Positions 9,039 to 17,361 of a DNA stretch of 64,000 bases are shown piece after piece. Numbering within the stretch: position 1 is the stretch's first letter; each line of letters begins with the position of its first letter. The notes below the pieces were generated by a model. The model was given only the letters and a program-made list of their open reading frames with translations. It was not told the DNA's origin and ran no database searches. The stretch spans positions 26,128 through 90,127 of the forward strand of contig JAKLIW010000012.1 in the NCBI GenBank assembly GCA_022709425.1. The letters run 5' to 3'. This DNA comes from a bacterium. GTDB taxonomy: Bacteria > UBP6 > UBA1177 > JAKLFG01. A program made the position numbers and the translations under genes.

Positions 9039-9776
9039 ATGCCGAGATATCTCATACTGATACTGGCTACGTCGCTGTTTGCGGCGTGCGATGAGCCGTC
9101 GCCGCAGTGGAAGGACGACCATGCGGTGATTGACGATGGGGAAAAGGACATAAACGACGAAAGGGACATAAAAGACGAGGATCTGTTTGATCAGACCGAT
9201 CAGCTGGACCAGCCCGATGTCGACGATGCCGTGCCGGATGATCCGGTGTCGGTCGATTGCACCGTCGCCGATCCCACGACGGCCGAAAAGAACGCTCTTG
9301 AAGAGCTTTTCCCCGAGGACGATACCGCATTCTGCACCGACAAAACGCCGAGCGGCGTCGACTATTTCATCGCGGTAAGAGAGGGAGAAACGATAGGATA
9401 CGCCTTTCCCGCCACCAACATCGGATTCGGTATGCGGGGAGAGGGGGCGCCCGTTACTGCGATCACGGGCTTGACCTCTGAAGGGGTGAGTATCGGCATT
9501 CAGATAACGCAACAGAACGAATCGTGGTGGTACCGGATGGGGCAGTGGTTCTTCGACCAGTTCAAGGATATCGACATCACTCAGATAACGCTCGATCCGA
9601 AATACAATAAGAATTGTTATCCCTGTTCCGAGATGTACGACGCGTTCAAGCCCTTCACCGTCGACGCGGTCTCGGGAGCGACCTACACCTCAAACGCCGT
9701 CACCAAGGATGTGTGGGATGCGATCTATCTGTACGACGAACTCTTCTCGCCGCCTACGGTGAACACTGCGCCGTAA
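9039..9776 (+). CDS. FMN-binding domain lipoprotein, predicted covalent flavin attachment
   Basis: The 245-residue product has a lipoprotein signal ending SLFAAC (Cys16 predicted lipidated). An extremely acidic linker runs to about residue 75 with repeated DIKDED/DQTDQLDQ-type units. The second half contains an FMN-binding domain as found in RnfG and NqrC: GEGAPVTAITGLTSEGVSIG followed by DAVSGATYTSNAV, whose SGAT threonine (near residue 220) is where ApbE attaches FMN as a phosphoester. That points to an extracytoplasmic one-electron flavoprotein anchored to a membrane. No apbE and no Rnf, Nqr or other redox partner is adjacent. The last 23 nt overlap the 3' end of the convergent gene, including that gene's TAG. 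Confidence 0.85.
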   Translation: MPRYLILILATSLFAACDEPSPQWKDDHAVIDDGEKDINDERDIKDEDLFDQTDQLDQPDVDDAVPDDPVSVDCTVADPTTAEKNALEELFPEDDTAFCTDKTPSGVDYFIAVREGETIGYAFPATNIGFGMRGEGAPVTAITGLTSEGVSIGIQITQQNESWWYRMGQWFFDQFKDIDITQITLDPKYNKNCYPCSEMYDAFKPFTVDAVSGATYTSNAVTKDVWDAIYLYDELFSPPTVNTAP

Positions 9777-11406
9777 CGTCGTTCCCCTCTATCTGCGGGA
9801 TGCCGTACCATTCGGTCAGCCGGTCGCGGAGCTGTTCCGCCGCGCACTGCGGCAGTTCGGGATTGTCCACCACAAAAAGGTTGCCGCCCAATCCGGTGAG
9901 CGCCGAGAATCCCATCATGCCGAGCAGGGGATTGTAGCCGACGGCCAGATCGCCGCCGATCGAAACGAGCGAAGGAAATGCGTCGGTCGCCGCGAGAGAA
10001 TCGTTCATAAGTATCGAGACGCGCCCCGCGATATGAAAAAGCCCCGAAAGCGCCGCGAGATCGCGGAGCGACGGGTTCTCCTTGATCTCAAGGGCGTTGT
10101 TGAGTGCGTAGAGGGTCGCCAGCCCCGCGAGGTCGGTCAGGAGGGGGTTGCCGATGACCGAAAGGCCGCCGGCCGTCTGAATGGCGGGGAAAGAGCCGAG
10201 TTTCTCCAGCGCGGGATTGCGATGGATCACGATATAGGCTTCGACCGCGTTCAACATCGGCGGTCCGAAAGGATCGACCAGTTCGCCGTTCTCCCGCAGG
10301 ATGAACGAACCGGTTATCTGTATGAGGTGTTTGAGAGCGTCCAGAGAACGGATGCCGCAGCGTTCGATGGTGAGCGAACCGTTCACCTGCTGGAGCGCCT
10401 CGAGTCCTTTGAGCGCGGCGAGTTCGGGATTGTCATACAGCCCGATATCGCCCGAGGAAAGGAGCCCCTCCAGCCCGGCAAGAGATCGCATTTCCCGATT
10501 ATTGCGGATCGTGATCCGGGAGAGATGGGTCAGAAGAAGCGGTGCGGTCGAAAGTCCGACAAGGCCGTCGTTGTCCGCCAAGAAGAGCGAATCAAGGGTC
10601 GAGAGCAGTGGTAATCCCGACAGCGTCACCATCTGGTCGTTATCGATGAGGAAGAAAGAGCCCGGTATGGTGCGCAACGCCGGCAGATCGAGCGACGAAA
10701 GACGCGGGTTGCGTTCCAACCAGAGCGCGCCGGCATTCTCGACGGAGGGCAGGCCGATAGTTGAGAGCCGCCGGTTGTTCTTGGCGCGGATCTCGCCGCC
10801 GACCGCCTGTAGTGCGGTCATATCCGAAAGATCGATCAGTCGCACATTGTCGACGACCTGTAGCGATCCGCCGATGCTTTTAAGCGAACGAAGGCCCTGC
10901 AGATCGTTCAGCAGGACATTGCGCGCGATGATGAGCGACCCCTCTATCCGTTCGATGGTGTGTAGCTCTTCGACCGCGGTGAGTATCGTTGCGTCGATGG
11001 AAAGGTCGCCGGCGATACGGTCGCACCCGATGAAGTGGGGCAACGAGAGCTCATTTACCTCTGCATCGCCGTCGCACAGACCGTTCCAGTCGATATCGGG
11101 CACGAGGTCCGCTTCGTCGGTGAACTCCGGCGTGTCCGCATCATCCGACAGGCCGGGCAGATCGGGGGCGGCCGTCTTGTCGACATCGGGGAGCGGCGGC
11201 CGGTCGCTATCGGGTGCCGCTAGGTCGCTGTCGGGTCGTTCGACACAGAACCCTTGCTCGCACAAAAAGTCCTTCTCGCAGAATATCAGGGCACTACAGG
11301 CTTCTCCGAGACCGGCGGTGTCGAAGGCGTCGTCATAAAGACCGCCCTCTTTTTCACAGGCGGCGAGCATGCAGAGCACCATTATGAGGATAGAGAGGGC
11401 ACGCAT
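9754..11406 (-). CDS. Receptor-L-domain-like repeat lipoprotein
   Basis: The product has about 550 residues. ATG 11406 is 5 nt from GGGAG and is preferred to ATG 11409, which is only 2 nt away. The signal peptide ends CMLAAC. A Cys-rich segment (GEACSALIFCEKDFLCEQGFC, first 20 residues quoted in part as GEACSALIFC and CEQGFC) precedes an Asp/Pro linker. From about residue 125 the protein consists of about 15 leucine-rich beta-strand repeats such as LSLPHFIGCDRIAGDLSID, IEGSLIIARNVLLNDLQGL and IGGSLQVVDNVRLIDLSD. This is the pattern of receptor L / BspA-type solenoids used for surface ligand binding. It is the last gene before the convergent FMN lipoprotein, and the two coding regions overlap by 23 nt. 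Confidence 0.85.
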   Translation of the reverse strand: MRALSILIMVLCMLAACEKEGGLYDDAFDTAGLGEACSALIFCEKDFLCEQGFCVERPDSDLAAPDSDRPPLPDVDKTAAPDLPGLSDDADTPEFTDEADLVPDIDWNGLCDGDAEVNELSLPHFIGCDRIAGDLSIDATILTAVEELHTIERIEGSLIIARNVLLNDLQGLRSLKSIGGSLQVVDNVRLIDLSDMTALQAVGGEIRAKNNRRLSTIGLPSVENAGALWLERNPRLSSLDLPALRTIPGSFFLIDNDQMVTLSGLPLLSTLDSLFLADNDGLVGLSTAPLLLTHLSRITIRNNREMRSLAGLEGLLSSGDIGLYDNPELAALKGLEALQQVNGSLTIERCGIRSLDALKHLIQITGSFILRENGELVDPFGPPMLNAVEAYIVIHRNPALEKLGSFPAIQTAGGLSVIGNPLLTDLAGLATLYALNNALEIKENPSLRDLAALSGLFHIAGRVSILMNDSLAATDAFPSLVSIGGDLAVGYNPLLGMMGFSALTGLGGNLFVVDNPELPQCAAEQLRDRLTEWYGIPQIEGNDVTAQCSP

Positions 11407-11429
11407 CATCGCTCCCTAGGTTCTTCCTG

Positions 11430-11457
11430 ATTGTACCGGAGCGGCGCGGAGAGTCAA
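11430..11457 (-). promoter_or_regulatory. Promoter of the receptor-L-type lipoprotein gene
   Basis: Minus strand: TTGACT, 16 nt spacer, TACAAT. It lies between the bamD stop and the lipoprotein start. Confidence 0.55.
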
Positions 11458-11473
11458 TAACGCGAAGGATCGA

Positions 11474-12151
11474 TCACTCGCTGCCGGGGCACTGTTTGGA
11501 GAGTTCCTGTATCCGGCCGCGCATCTCTTCCGAGGTGACGGTGTAGTGATCGGTGATATACTTGAGACGCATCTTGACGGCGGGACAGCGATCCTTCTTG
11601 GCGTAGAACTCGGCGACCGCCAGTTCGCGCGACAGGAGCATCGTTTCGGCTTCGGCCAGTTTATCCTGCGCCTCCTTCACGAACTTGCCCTGCGGATAGA
11701 GGCGGAGATATTCGCGGTACTGTTCGGCCGCCTTCTCGACGCTGTCGGAAAGGTCCTTCTCCTCGGCGGGGGGGAGGATCCAGAAATCGCTCGGCCGTTG
11801 TTCGAAAGTGCAGTTGCCCATCTGGAACGCGGCGCGGTCGGCAAGTTCATGGTTGGGGCGCATCTGGAGGAAGAGTTTGTATATCTCGAAGGCGGCGGCG
11901 AACTCCTCGCGCATGAAATGGGTATCGGCCAGTCCGATGCGGGCGAACGGTTCCCACTTGCTGTAGCTGTAGTCGGAGATGACCTTCAGGAACTGTTCCT
12001 GCGCATCCTCGTAATCGCCCTGATCCAGATAGGCGGCGCCGGTGCGGTACAGCTTCTCGGCCTCCGATTCAGCGCCGGTGATGACCGGTGCCGAGGAGCA
12101 TCCCGCCGCGAGGATGACCGCGCAGACGAGGCAGTTCAGTGCATGTTTCAC
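11474..12151 (-). CDS. bamD: Outer membrane protein assembly factor BamD-like lipoprotein
   Basis: BamD is the TPR lipoprotein of the beta-barrel assembly machine. The start is the GTG at 12151, with CGGAGG 5 nt upstream and a GTGA overlap with the batE stop, giving 225 residues. The signal ends ILAAGC, followed by SSAP without the acidic linker seen on other lipoproteins here. TPR pairs follow: AEKLYRTGAAYLDQGDYEDA, a block centred on FARIGLADTHFMREEFAAAF, and EQYREYLRLYPQGKFVKEAQ. This layout matches BamD/ComL, although generic tol-pal TPR proteins look similar. It is the last gene of the bat operon. Longer upstream frames contain only antisense-like sequence. Confidence 0.8.
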   Translation of the reverse strand: MKHALNCLVCAVILAAGCSSAPVITGAESEAEKLYRTGAAYLDQGDYEDAQEQFLKVISDYSYSKWEPFARIGLADTHFMREEFAAAFEIYKLFLQMRPNHELADRAAFQMGNCTFEQRPSDFWILPPAEEKDLSDSVEKAAEQYREYLRLYPQGKFVKEAQDKLAEAETMLLSRELAVAEFYAKKDRCPAVKMRLKYITDHYTVTSEEMRGRIQELSKQCPGSE

Positions 12152-12852
12152 TCTATCCTCCGGGTTAGATGTCGGATCTGCGGGGCATGTATCCAGCCCT
12201 CGATATTGTCCTGAAAACTCTTTGCCTTGATCCAGCCTTCCGAGGCGGCGGTCATCTCGAGCACCTCCCCTTCGCGTACCTTCCCGACCGCCGTGAGGGC
12301 CGTATCGGGGCCGCTCTTGAGCTCTGCGGCGGTGAGCGCGACGGCGTATAACTGGGCGCCGGTGTCGCGGTAGCGGACGACGAAGAGCACCGCGAAAAGC
12401 ACCGTCAGCATGAACAGCGGGACCAGCATCAGCCGTAATTTCCATCCCGGCCGCGCGAGGTAGGCCAGCAAGGTGCCCACGAACAGGTAGAGGAAGAGGA
12501 AGAACAGCAGCATCACCGGCACGATATCGCCGCCCGGCTCGGTGAGCCGTTTGGGGATCGTGACATGCAGATCGGTCGCAAGGGTATCGAGATTGTTGCG
12601 CGCCTCCTTCAGGTCGGGGGCCGCCTGCAGTGCCTGCAGATAATGGTAGAGCGCCGTTCCGCGCCGGCCCTGTTTCTGGGCGACCACACCGAGATTGTAA
12701 TGCGACAGCGGGTCGAATGGATCGCGGTCAAGCTGTGCGTTCAGCGCTTCTTCAGCCGCGCGGTAATCCTTTTTCCCATAAAGTTCGAATAGGTCCGCCG
12801 CAACGACGGGGAGTGTCACGATCAGTATCAGAAGGCAGGCAAGCCGCTTCAT
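12148..12852 (-). CDS. batE: BatE-like TPR and SH3 domain membrane protein
   Basis: The 234-residue product begins with a signal peptide (MKRLACLLILIVTLPVVAA). TPR units follow (LFELYGKKDYRAAEEALNAQ, HYNLGVVAQKQGRRGTALYH), then two adjacent membrane helices around residues 125-175, including the segment VPVMLLFFLFLYLFVGTLLA, and an extracytoplasmic SH3-like domain ending EGWIKAKSFQDNIEGWIHA. This order is the standard architecture of BatE proteins of the Bacteroides-type aerotolerance operon. It overlaps batD by 4 nt upstream and bamD by 4 nt downstream, so translation is coupled through the whole cluster. The SH3 part may bind peptidoglycan or a partner protein, but its ligand cannot be read from sequence. 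Confidence 0.85.
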   Translation of the reverse strand: MKRLACLLILIVTLPVVAADLFELYGKKDYRAAEEALNAQLDRDPFDPLSHYNLGVVAQKQGRRGTALYHYLQALQAAPDLKEARNNLDTLATDLHVTIPKRLTEPGGDIVPVMLLFFLFLYLFVGTLLAYLARPGWKLRLMLVPLFMLTVLFAVLFVVRYRDTGAQLYAVALTAAELKSGPDTALTAVGKVREGEVLEMTAASEGWIKAKSFQDNIEGWIHAPQIRHLTRRIE

Positions 12853-14594
12853 GGGCGCCTCCGTGTGGTCCGCAGAAGTGTCACCGCCCGCCCCTTCAGC
12901 GCCGCGAGATCTGCGTTCCCGGTCCCTGAATAAAGAGCGTTTTGCAGGTCGCGGGCCAGTTCCATGAGCGGCCGCAGTCCTTCGGCGGCCCGTTTCTCCA
13001 TTTCGCGCACCCGTTCCCCTTTGAGCGCGATGCCGGTTACCGCCGCTACCGCGTCGTAGTAGGTGTTGAGCAGTGTGGTTGCGTCGGGCGCCGCTTCGAG
13101 CCGCCGTTCCCATTCGCGCAGGATGAAGATCTTCTTCTCGCGCCGGCTCCGCAGGAATCCGATGATGAGCCACCAGAACGAGCCGATCAGGAGCAGCAGC
13201 AGCGGCAGGGCGAGGGCGATGCGGAACAGCGGCCGTTCGGTCAGCGGCGTCAGATCGTACACCGCCATGCCGGACGGCAGTTCGCGGAGCAGTTCATAGC
13301 TGACCGTCCGTTTCGATTCTTCGGCCGCCGTCGGATCGGGGGCGAGTTCTCCCACCGTGACGGCCACGGGGCGGGTGGCGAGCGTCCGCCAGCCCTTCTG
13401 ACGGTCGTAGGTATCGATCGTTACCGCCGGCAGTTCGTATGCTCCGGCGCGCAGCCCTTTGATCATGAACTTGAAGGTCTTGGTGCCGCACAACCGCGTG
13501 CCGTCCCAGCGGGTATCGACCTTGATATCGGGAGCGAATATCTTGAGTCCGCCGTTCCCGGTGAGGGGAAGGTCGAGCTGCGGGAGGTTGCCGCACCCGG
13601 TGATGGTGTAGGTGAGGGTGTCGAGCGGCTTCTGTTTGTCGAGCGAGAGGATGGTATGGCTTTGCGTCACGTCGAGATCGCCCACGATGCCGCCGGGATG
13701 TTTATCGGCGTCGGGGAGCGGCGCGAGGTCGAGCGATAGGGCGATGGAGGAAAGCGACCGCTTGCGTGCATCGAAGAATCCGCCGGTCATCACATCGAGT
13801 ATCATCTGGGTCGCTCCCACCCGGTCGGCCTTCGCATCGGGGATGAGGATATAGCGTTTGAGGAGCGCGTGATCGTAGACCGTTCCGTCGATATTGGTAC
13901 GGCCGAAGGAAAGTTTGCGCGGCGCCTCTATCTCCTCGCTCCAGCCGTTCTCAAAGGCGGGAAGGCGGTAGAACGAAAGGTCAGATATGAGATTCTTCTG
14001 GGTGAAGAGATAGTAGCTGACGATCAGCGGTTCGCCGCGGTAATGCGGTTCTTCGGGCGCCACCACCACGCGGACGAAAAAGCGGCCGGTCTGTTTCTCC
14101 CACGCCGAAAGCGGGGCGAACAGGGCGCTGCCGACGGCCGCCGTGCCGGCGCCGGTATCGGGCGTCGTCCCCGGCGTTCCCGGCGTGGCCGGATTCTGCG
14201 GGGCGCTGGAGCCGGTAACGGTGACACGCACCTGATTCGACCGGATCTCTTTGCCCTTTTCCAGCACGAGCACCGCCGGGCCGATGGTGAACTGTCCGCC
14301 GCGCTGCGGGCGGAGGATATAGGTGACGATCCGCTCCTTGCGGGAGCTCATCGATCCGTTGACGATGCTGATCGAACTGGAGCTCGATTCGCCGCGGTTC
14401 TCAAGGTCGAATCCCGAAAAGTCGGGCTCCTTCACCTCCGTAATATCCTCTTTGGCATCGTCCACGATGGTGAGGGTGAGGGTCAGTTCGTCGCCGACCG
14501 ACAGGCTTTGCCGGTCGATCTCCAACTGGGCGGAGGTGGCCGACGCGGTACCCCAAACAACGAATAAGAGTATGAAAAATAAGCCGGTTCTCAC
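12849..14594 (-). CDS. batD: BatD aerotolerance protein
   Basis: The 581-residue product has a signal peptide (FFILLFVVWGTASATSAQ) and a large extracytoplasmic beta-sandwich region. It starts with LEIDRQSLSVGDELTLTLTI, the typical BatD opening, and contains a Ser-rich loop and ERIVTYILRPQRGGQFTIGP, also a BatD signature. A single membrane helix lies near residue 455 (ALPLLLLLIGSFWWLIIGFL), followed by a cytoplasmic helical tail of about 100 residues. BatD is proposed to form a membrane complex with the vWA proteins BatA and BatB. The start overlaps the batC stop by 4 nt. A Pro/Gly/Thr-rich linker around residues 135-150 is variable in the family. Confidence 0.9.
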   Translation of the reverse strand: MRTGLFFILLFVVWGTASATSAQLEIDRQSLSVGDELTLTLTIVDDAKEDITEVKEPDFSGFDLENRGESSSSSISIVNGSMSSRKERIVTYILRPQRGGQFTIGPAVLVLEKGKEIRSNQVRVTVTGSSAPQNPATPGTPGTTPDTGAGTAAVGSALFAPLSAWEKQTGRFFVRVVVAPEEPHYRGEPLIVSYYLFTQKNLISDLSFYRLPAFENGWSEEIEAPRKLSFGRTNIDGTVYDHALLKRYILIPDAKADRVGATQMILDVMTGGFFDARKRSLSSIALSLDLAPLPDADKHPGGIVGDLDVTQSHTILSLDKQKPLDTLTYTITGCGNLPQLDLPLTGNGGLKIFAPDIKVDTRWDGTRLCGTKTFKFMIKGLRAGAYELPAVTIDTYDRQKGWRTLATRPVAVTVGELAPDPTAAEESKRTVSYELLRELPSGMAVYDLTPLTERPLFRIALALPLLLLLIGSFWWLIIGFLRSRREKKIFILREWERRLEAAPDATTLLNTYYDAVAAVTGIALKGERVREMEKRAAEGLRPLMELARDLQNALYSGTGNADLAALKGRAVTLLRTTRRRP

Positions 14595-15337
14595 CAGGTC
14601 TGGCCTCCCTGCGGATCGCCTTCCCGTTCTAGCATGAAGGGGGTGATTTGTAAATTTTTGCGCTGGCGGAAGGGGGCGAGCATCTGTTTCTCGTCCTTTT
14701 TATCTTTTTCCTCTTTATCTTTCTCGGCCTGCGCCGCCTGCGCCTGTTCCTCTTTCTTCTCTTCCGGCTTCTGTTGTTCCTGCTGTTGCTGTTGTTCTTG
14801 CTGTTGTTGCTGGTCCTGCTTCTGCTCTTCTTGTTTTTGGTCTTGCTTCTGGTCTTCTTGTTTCTCGTCCTTTTTGTCCTTTTGGTCTTTTTTGTCCTTT
14901 TCTTCTTGTTGTTGCTGTTTCAGCAGACGCCTGACTATCTCAAGATTGGCGGCGGTGTCGCGGTCGGGACTGTTCTGGAGCGACCGCTTAAAGAAATTCT
15001 CCGCCTCCTGATACTGCTGTTTATTGGCGGCGAGCGCCCCGAGTCCGTCGTAGATGCGCGACCTGAGTTCGGGCGCCGGGTTCTGGGCGAGCGCCCCCTC
15101 CCAGGCCTTCCGGGCGCCGTCGGCGTCCCCTTTTTTGAGTAACGCTGCGCCGAGGTTGTAGGAGAGTTCGGGCGAATCGGCGCGCCGTTCGGCCCCTTTC
15201 TGGAACTCCGCGCCCGCTTCGTCGTATTTCTGTTCTTCGTATTTCGCGGTGCCGTCGCGATTCTCGGGAACCTCCTTCTGGAACGGAGTGAACGAGAAGG
15301 CGAGAAGCGCCGCCATGAAGATGAGACTGCGGTTCAT
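14591..15337 (-). CDS. batC: BatC TPR protein with Lys/Asp/Gln-rich tail
   Basis: The 248-residue product has an N-terminal signal (LIFMAALLAFSFTPF) and three TPR units, including KYEEQKYDEAGAEFQKGAER, ELSYNLGAALLKKGDADGAR and the QEAENFFKRSLQNSPDRDTA block. From about residue 140 to 220 it is a highly charged low-complexity region of KDQKDKKDEK and QQQQEQQ runs, then a conserved-looking C-terminus PFRQRKNLQITPFMLERE. TPR protein plus low-complexity tail between batB and batD is characteristic of BatC. The low-complexity codons generate a spurious poly-Leu frame on the opposite strand, which I discarded. Both ends overlap neighbouring genes by 4 nt. Confidence 0.85.
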   Translation of the reverse strand: MNRSLIFMAALLAFSFTPFQKEVPENRDGTAKYEEQKYDEAGAEFQKGAERRADSPELSYNLGAALLKKGDADGARKAWEGALAQNPAPELRSRIYDGLGALAANKQQYQEAENFFKRSLQNSPDRDTAANLEIVRRLLKQQQQEEKDKKDQKDKKDEKQEDQKQDQKQEEQKQDQQQQQEQQQQQEQQKPEEKKEEQAQAAQAEKDKEEKDKKDEKQMLAPFRQRKNLQITPFMLEREGDPQGGQTW

Positions 15338-16311
15338 TGTTTCTCCTCCTTCCGGCCGACCGGTACGACGAGAAAGAGCGCGAAGAAAAGGATGCCGAGC
15401 CCGAGCGGCAGGGCGAACTGTTCGCGGTAGAGTTGGACCCGCTTCTCCTCGAGTTTGGTCCGGTTGCGGAACGACTTGATGAAGGAGGAGAGCGTTTCCC
15501 CTTTCTGTATCTCGATCGCGCCGAGGCTTTCACGGCATTTGTCGAAGAAGGGCTGATTGAGTTTCGAGACGACCGTTTCGCCACGCTCATTCTTGAGATA
15601 GTTGTCGCCCAACGATATCGGCGCCCCTTCGGCGGTGCCGAGCGGCAGTATCGCGAGGCTCACCTTCGCGTCGGCGATCTTCTGCCGTGTCGCCTCGAGA
15701 TCGAGCGACGGGTCTTCACCGTCGGAAACGACGACCAGCAGTTTATCGGCATTCTCCGCGCCGCTTTTCAGCGTTTCGAGCGCCAGTTCCACCGCCGCGC
15801 CGAGCGCCGTTCCCTGTTTCTCTATCATCCCGGGCCGCAGATCGGCCGCTACCGCGAGCGCCGTATTGTAGTCAGCCGTCAGCGGGAGTTGCAGGAAGGC
15901 CGACCCGGCGAAGGGGACCACCGCGACGCGGTCGCCGCCCAGTTCGGTGATGGCGTCTATGAGGAGCCGTTTTCCCTTTTCAAAACGCGGTCCCTCCTCA
16001 TCCTCGGCGAGCATCGAAAGGCTCACGTCGAACACGACGGCGACATCGATCCCCTCGTTCGACATGTTCACCTCCGCTTCGCCCATCTGCGGACGGACGG
16101 CGGCGAGATTGAGGAAGATGAGCGCCATCACGAGGAATATCCGGCGCAGCCACAGCGCCCGCTCCGAAAGGTTGGTCGCCTCGCTCTGTCGCGCCGCGCT
16201 GAAAAGCGCCGCGAACCGTTCGCGCCGCCGCCGGGCGACGGTGAAGTAGACCAGAAGCGCCGGGAACCAGACGAAGAAGAGGAGGAAATAGAGCGGCGCG
16301 CCGAACTTCAT
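15334..16311 (-). CDS. batB: BatB von Willebrand factor A membrane protein
   Basis: The 325-residue product has two N-terminal membrane helices (FLLFFVWFPALLVYFTVARR and the IFLVMALIFLNLAAVRP segment), a central vWA domain and a C-terminal helix (LPLGLGILFFALFLVVPVG). The MIDAS is DVSLSM near residue 94, with VAVVPFAGSAFLQLPLT and LLVVVSDGEDPSLD completing the metal site. BatA and BatB are paralogous vWA subunits thought to hetero-oligomerise at the inner membrane. Overlaps of 4 nt with batA and batC indicate coupled translation. No cytoplasmic moxR-type ATPase, the usual activator of this machinery, is encoded nearby. Confidence 0.92.
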   Translation of the reverse strand: MKFGAPLYFLLFFVWFPALLVYFTVARRRRERFAALFSAARQSEATNLSERALWLRRIFLVMALIFLNLAAVRPQMGEAEVNMSNEGIDVAVVFDVSLSMLAEDEEGPRFEKGKRLLIDAITELGGDRVAVVPFAGSAFLQLPLTADYNTALAVAADLRPGMIEKQGTALGAAVELALETLKSGAENADKLLVVVSDGEDPSLDLEATRQKIADAKVSLAILPLGTAEGAPISLGDNYLKNERGETVVSKLNQPFFDKCRESLGAIEIQKGETLSSFIKSFRNRTKLEEKRVQLYREQFALPLGLGILFFALFLVVPVGRKEEKQ

Positions 16312-17297
16312 CGCTCCACCTCCGGGTAGAGCGGGAAGATGAGGGCGAAAAACCGCGCAAGCAGTATCAGCAGCAGTGCGGCCGCGATGAAATAGGGGGC
16401 GAATTCGTCGTACAATTTATACTTCTGCGCCGGGACGGGGCTTTTTTCCAGTTTGTCTATCTCGGTGAAGGCACGCCGCAGTTCATCGGTCGATATCGAG
16501 GTGTAGGCCCTGCCGCCGGTCGTGTCGGCGATGCGCTTCAACAGATCGGGATTGACCTTCATCGTCACCGTCTGATAGGCGTCGCGGCCGAAGAGATCCT
16601 TTCCGGCCGGGAAGGGGACCGGCTTATTGGTGCCGATGAGGATGGTATAGATCTTGATGCCCAGTTTCTTCGCTATCTCGGCGGTCGCTTCGGGACTCAC
16701 ATTGCCGCTGTTGTTGTCGCCGTCGGTGAGCAGTATCACCAGCCGCGATTTGGCCTTTGAATCCTCCAGCCGCGACAGGGCGAGCCCGAGTCCGTTGCCG
16801 ATGGCGGTGCCGTCGTCGATGACGCCGGTGGTGAGCCGCTGGAGGAGGTTCACGAACATCGTGTAGTCGGTCGTGAGCGGCACCTGTAGAAAACTCTCTT
16901 TGGCGAAAAAGACCAGCCCCAGCCGGTCGCTCTTCCGTTCACGGACGAACTGCTCGATGATCCCTTTGGCCGCTTCGATCCGGTTCTTGGGCTGGAAGTC
17001 GAGTGCCTCCATCGAACCCGACACATCGAGCGCGATGACGATATCCTTCCCTTCGACCGGCGGGGTGATCACCCGGTCGAGGCTGACCGGCCGCGCGAAA
17101 GCGAGGACAAGGAGGATAAAGGCGAGCACATCGAAGAACCGGCAGATACGCCAGCGCGAATCGGCGACGCGCCGCATCCCGGCGAAATCGGTGAAATGGA
17201 GTATCCCGCCGCCGTCCCGCCGCCGCGAACGGAAGAGAACCCACAAAAGCGGCAACAACAGAAGCGCGAGCAAGTATGTCGGGTGTACCAGTTCCAT
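16308..17297 (-). CDS. batA: BatA von Willebrand factor A membrane protein
   Basis: The 329-residue product is the first bat gene here. It has an N-terminal helix (MELVHPTYLLALLLLPLLWV), a second helix around residues 50-70, a vWA domain with MIDAS DVSGSM (near residue 93), VFFAKESFLQVPLTTDY and ILLTDGDNNSG, and a C-terminal helix YFIAAALLLILLARFFALIF. This is the canonical BatA layout and it is paralogous to the next gene. The 64 nt between hutH and batA show no clear promoter, so the bat cluster may be transcribed through from hutH. The usual upstream moxR and DUF58 genes are absent; the upstream gene is hutH instead. Confidence 0.92.
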   Translation of the reverse strand: MELVHPTYLLALLLLPLLWVLFRSRRRDGGGILHFTDFAGMRRVADSRWRICRFFDVLAFILLVLAFARPVSLDRVITPPVEGKDIVIALDVSGSMEALDFQPKNRIEAAKGIIEQFVRERKSDRLGLVFFAKESFLQVPLTTDYTMFVNLLQRLTTGVIDDGTAIGNGLGLALSRLEDSKAKSRLVILLTDGDNNSGNVSPEATAEIAKKLGIKIYTILIGTNKPVPFPAGKDLFGRDAYQTVTMKVNPDLLKRIADTTGGRAYTSISTDELRRAFTEIDKLEKSPVPAQKYKLYDEFAPYFIAAALLLILLARFFALIFPLYPEVER

Positions 17298-17361
17298 GCC
17301 GTTTATCAGAGATCCTTCAACGCGCCGGTAATAACATGAATGCGGGACTCTTTATTCCGGC

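Noticed and set aside
14774..15142. Poly-Leu/Phe frame resembling a membrane protein
   Set aside because: It is the reverse complement of the Gln/Lys/Asp-rich tail of batC.
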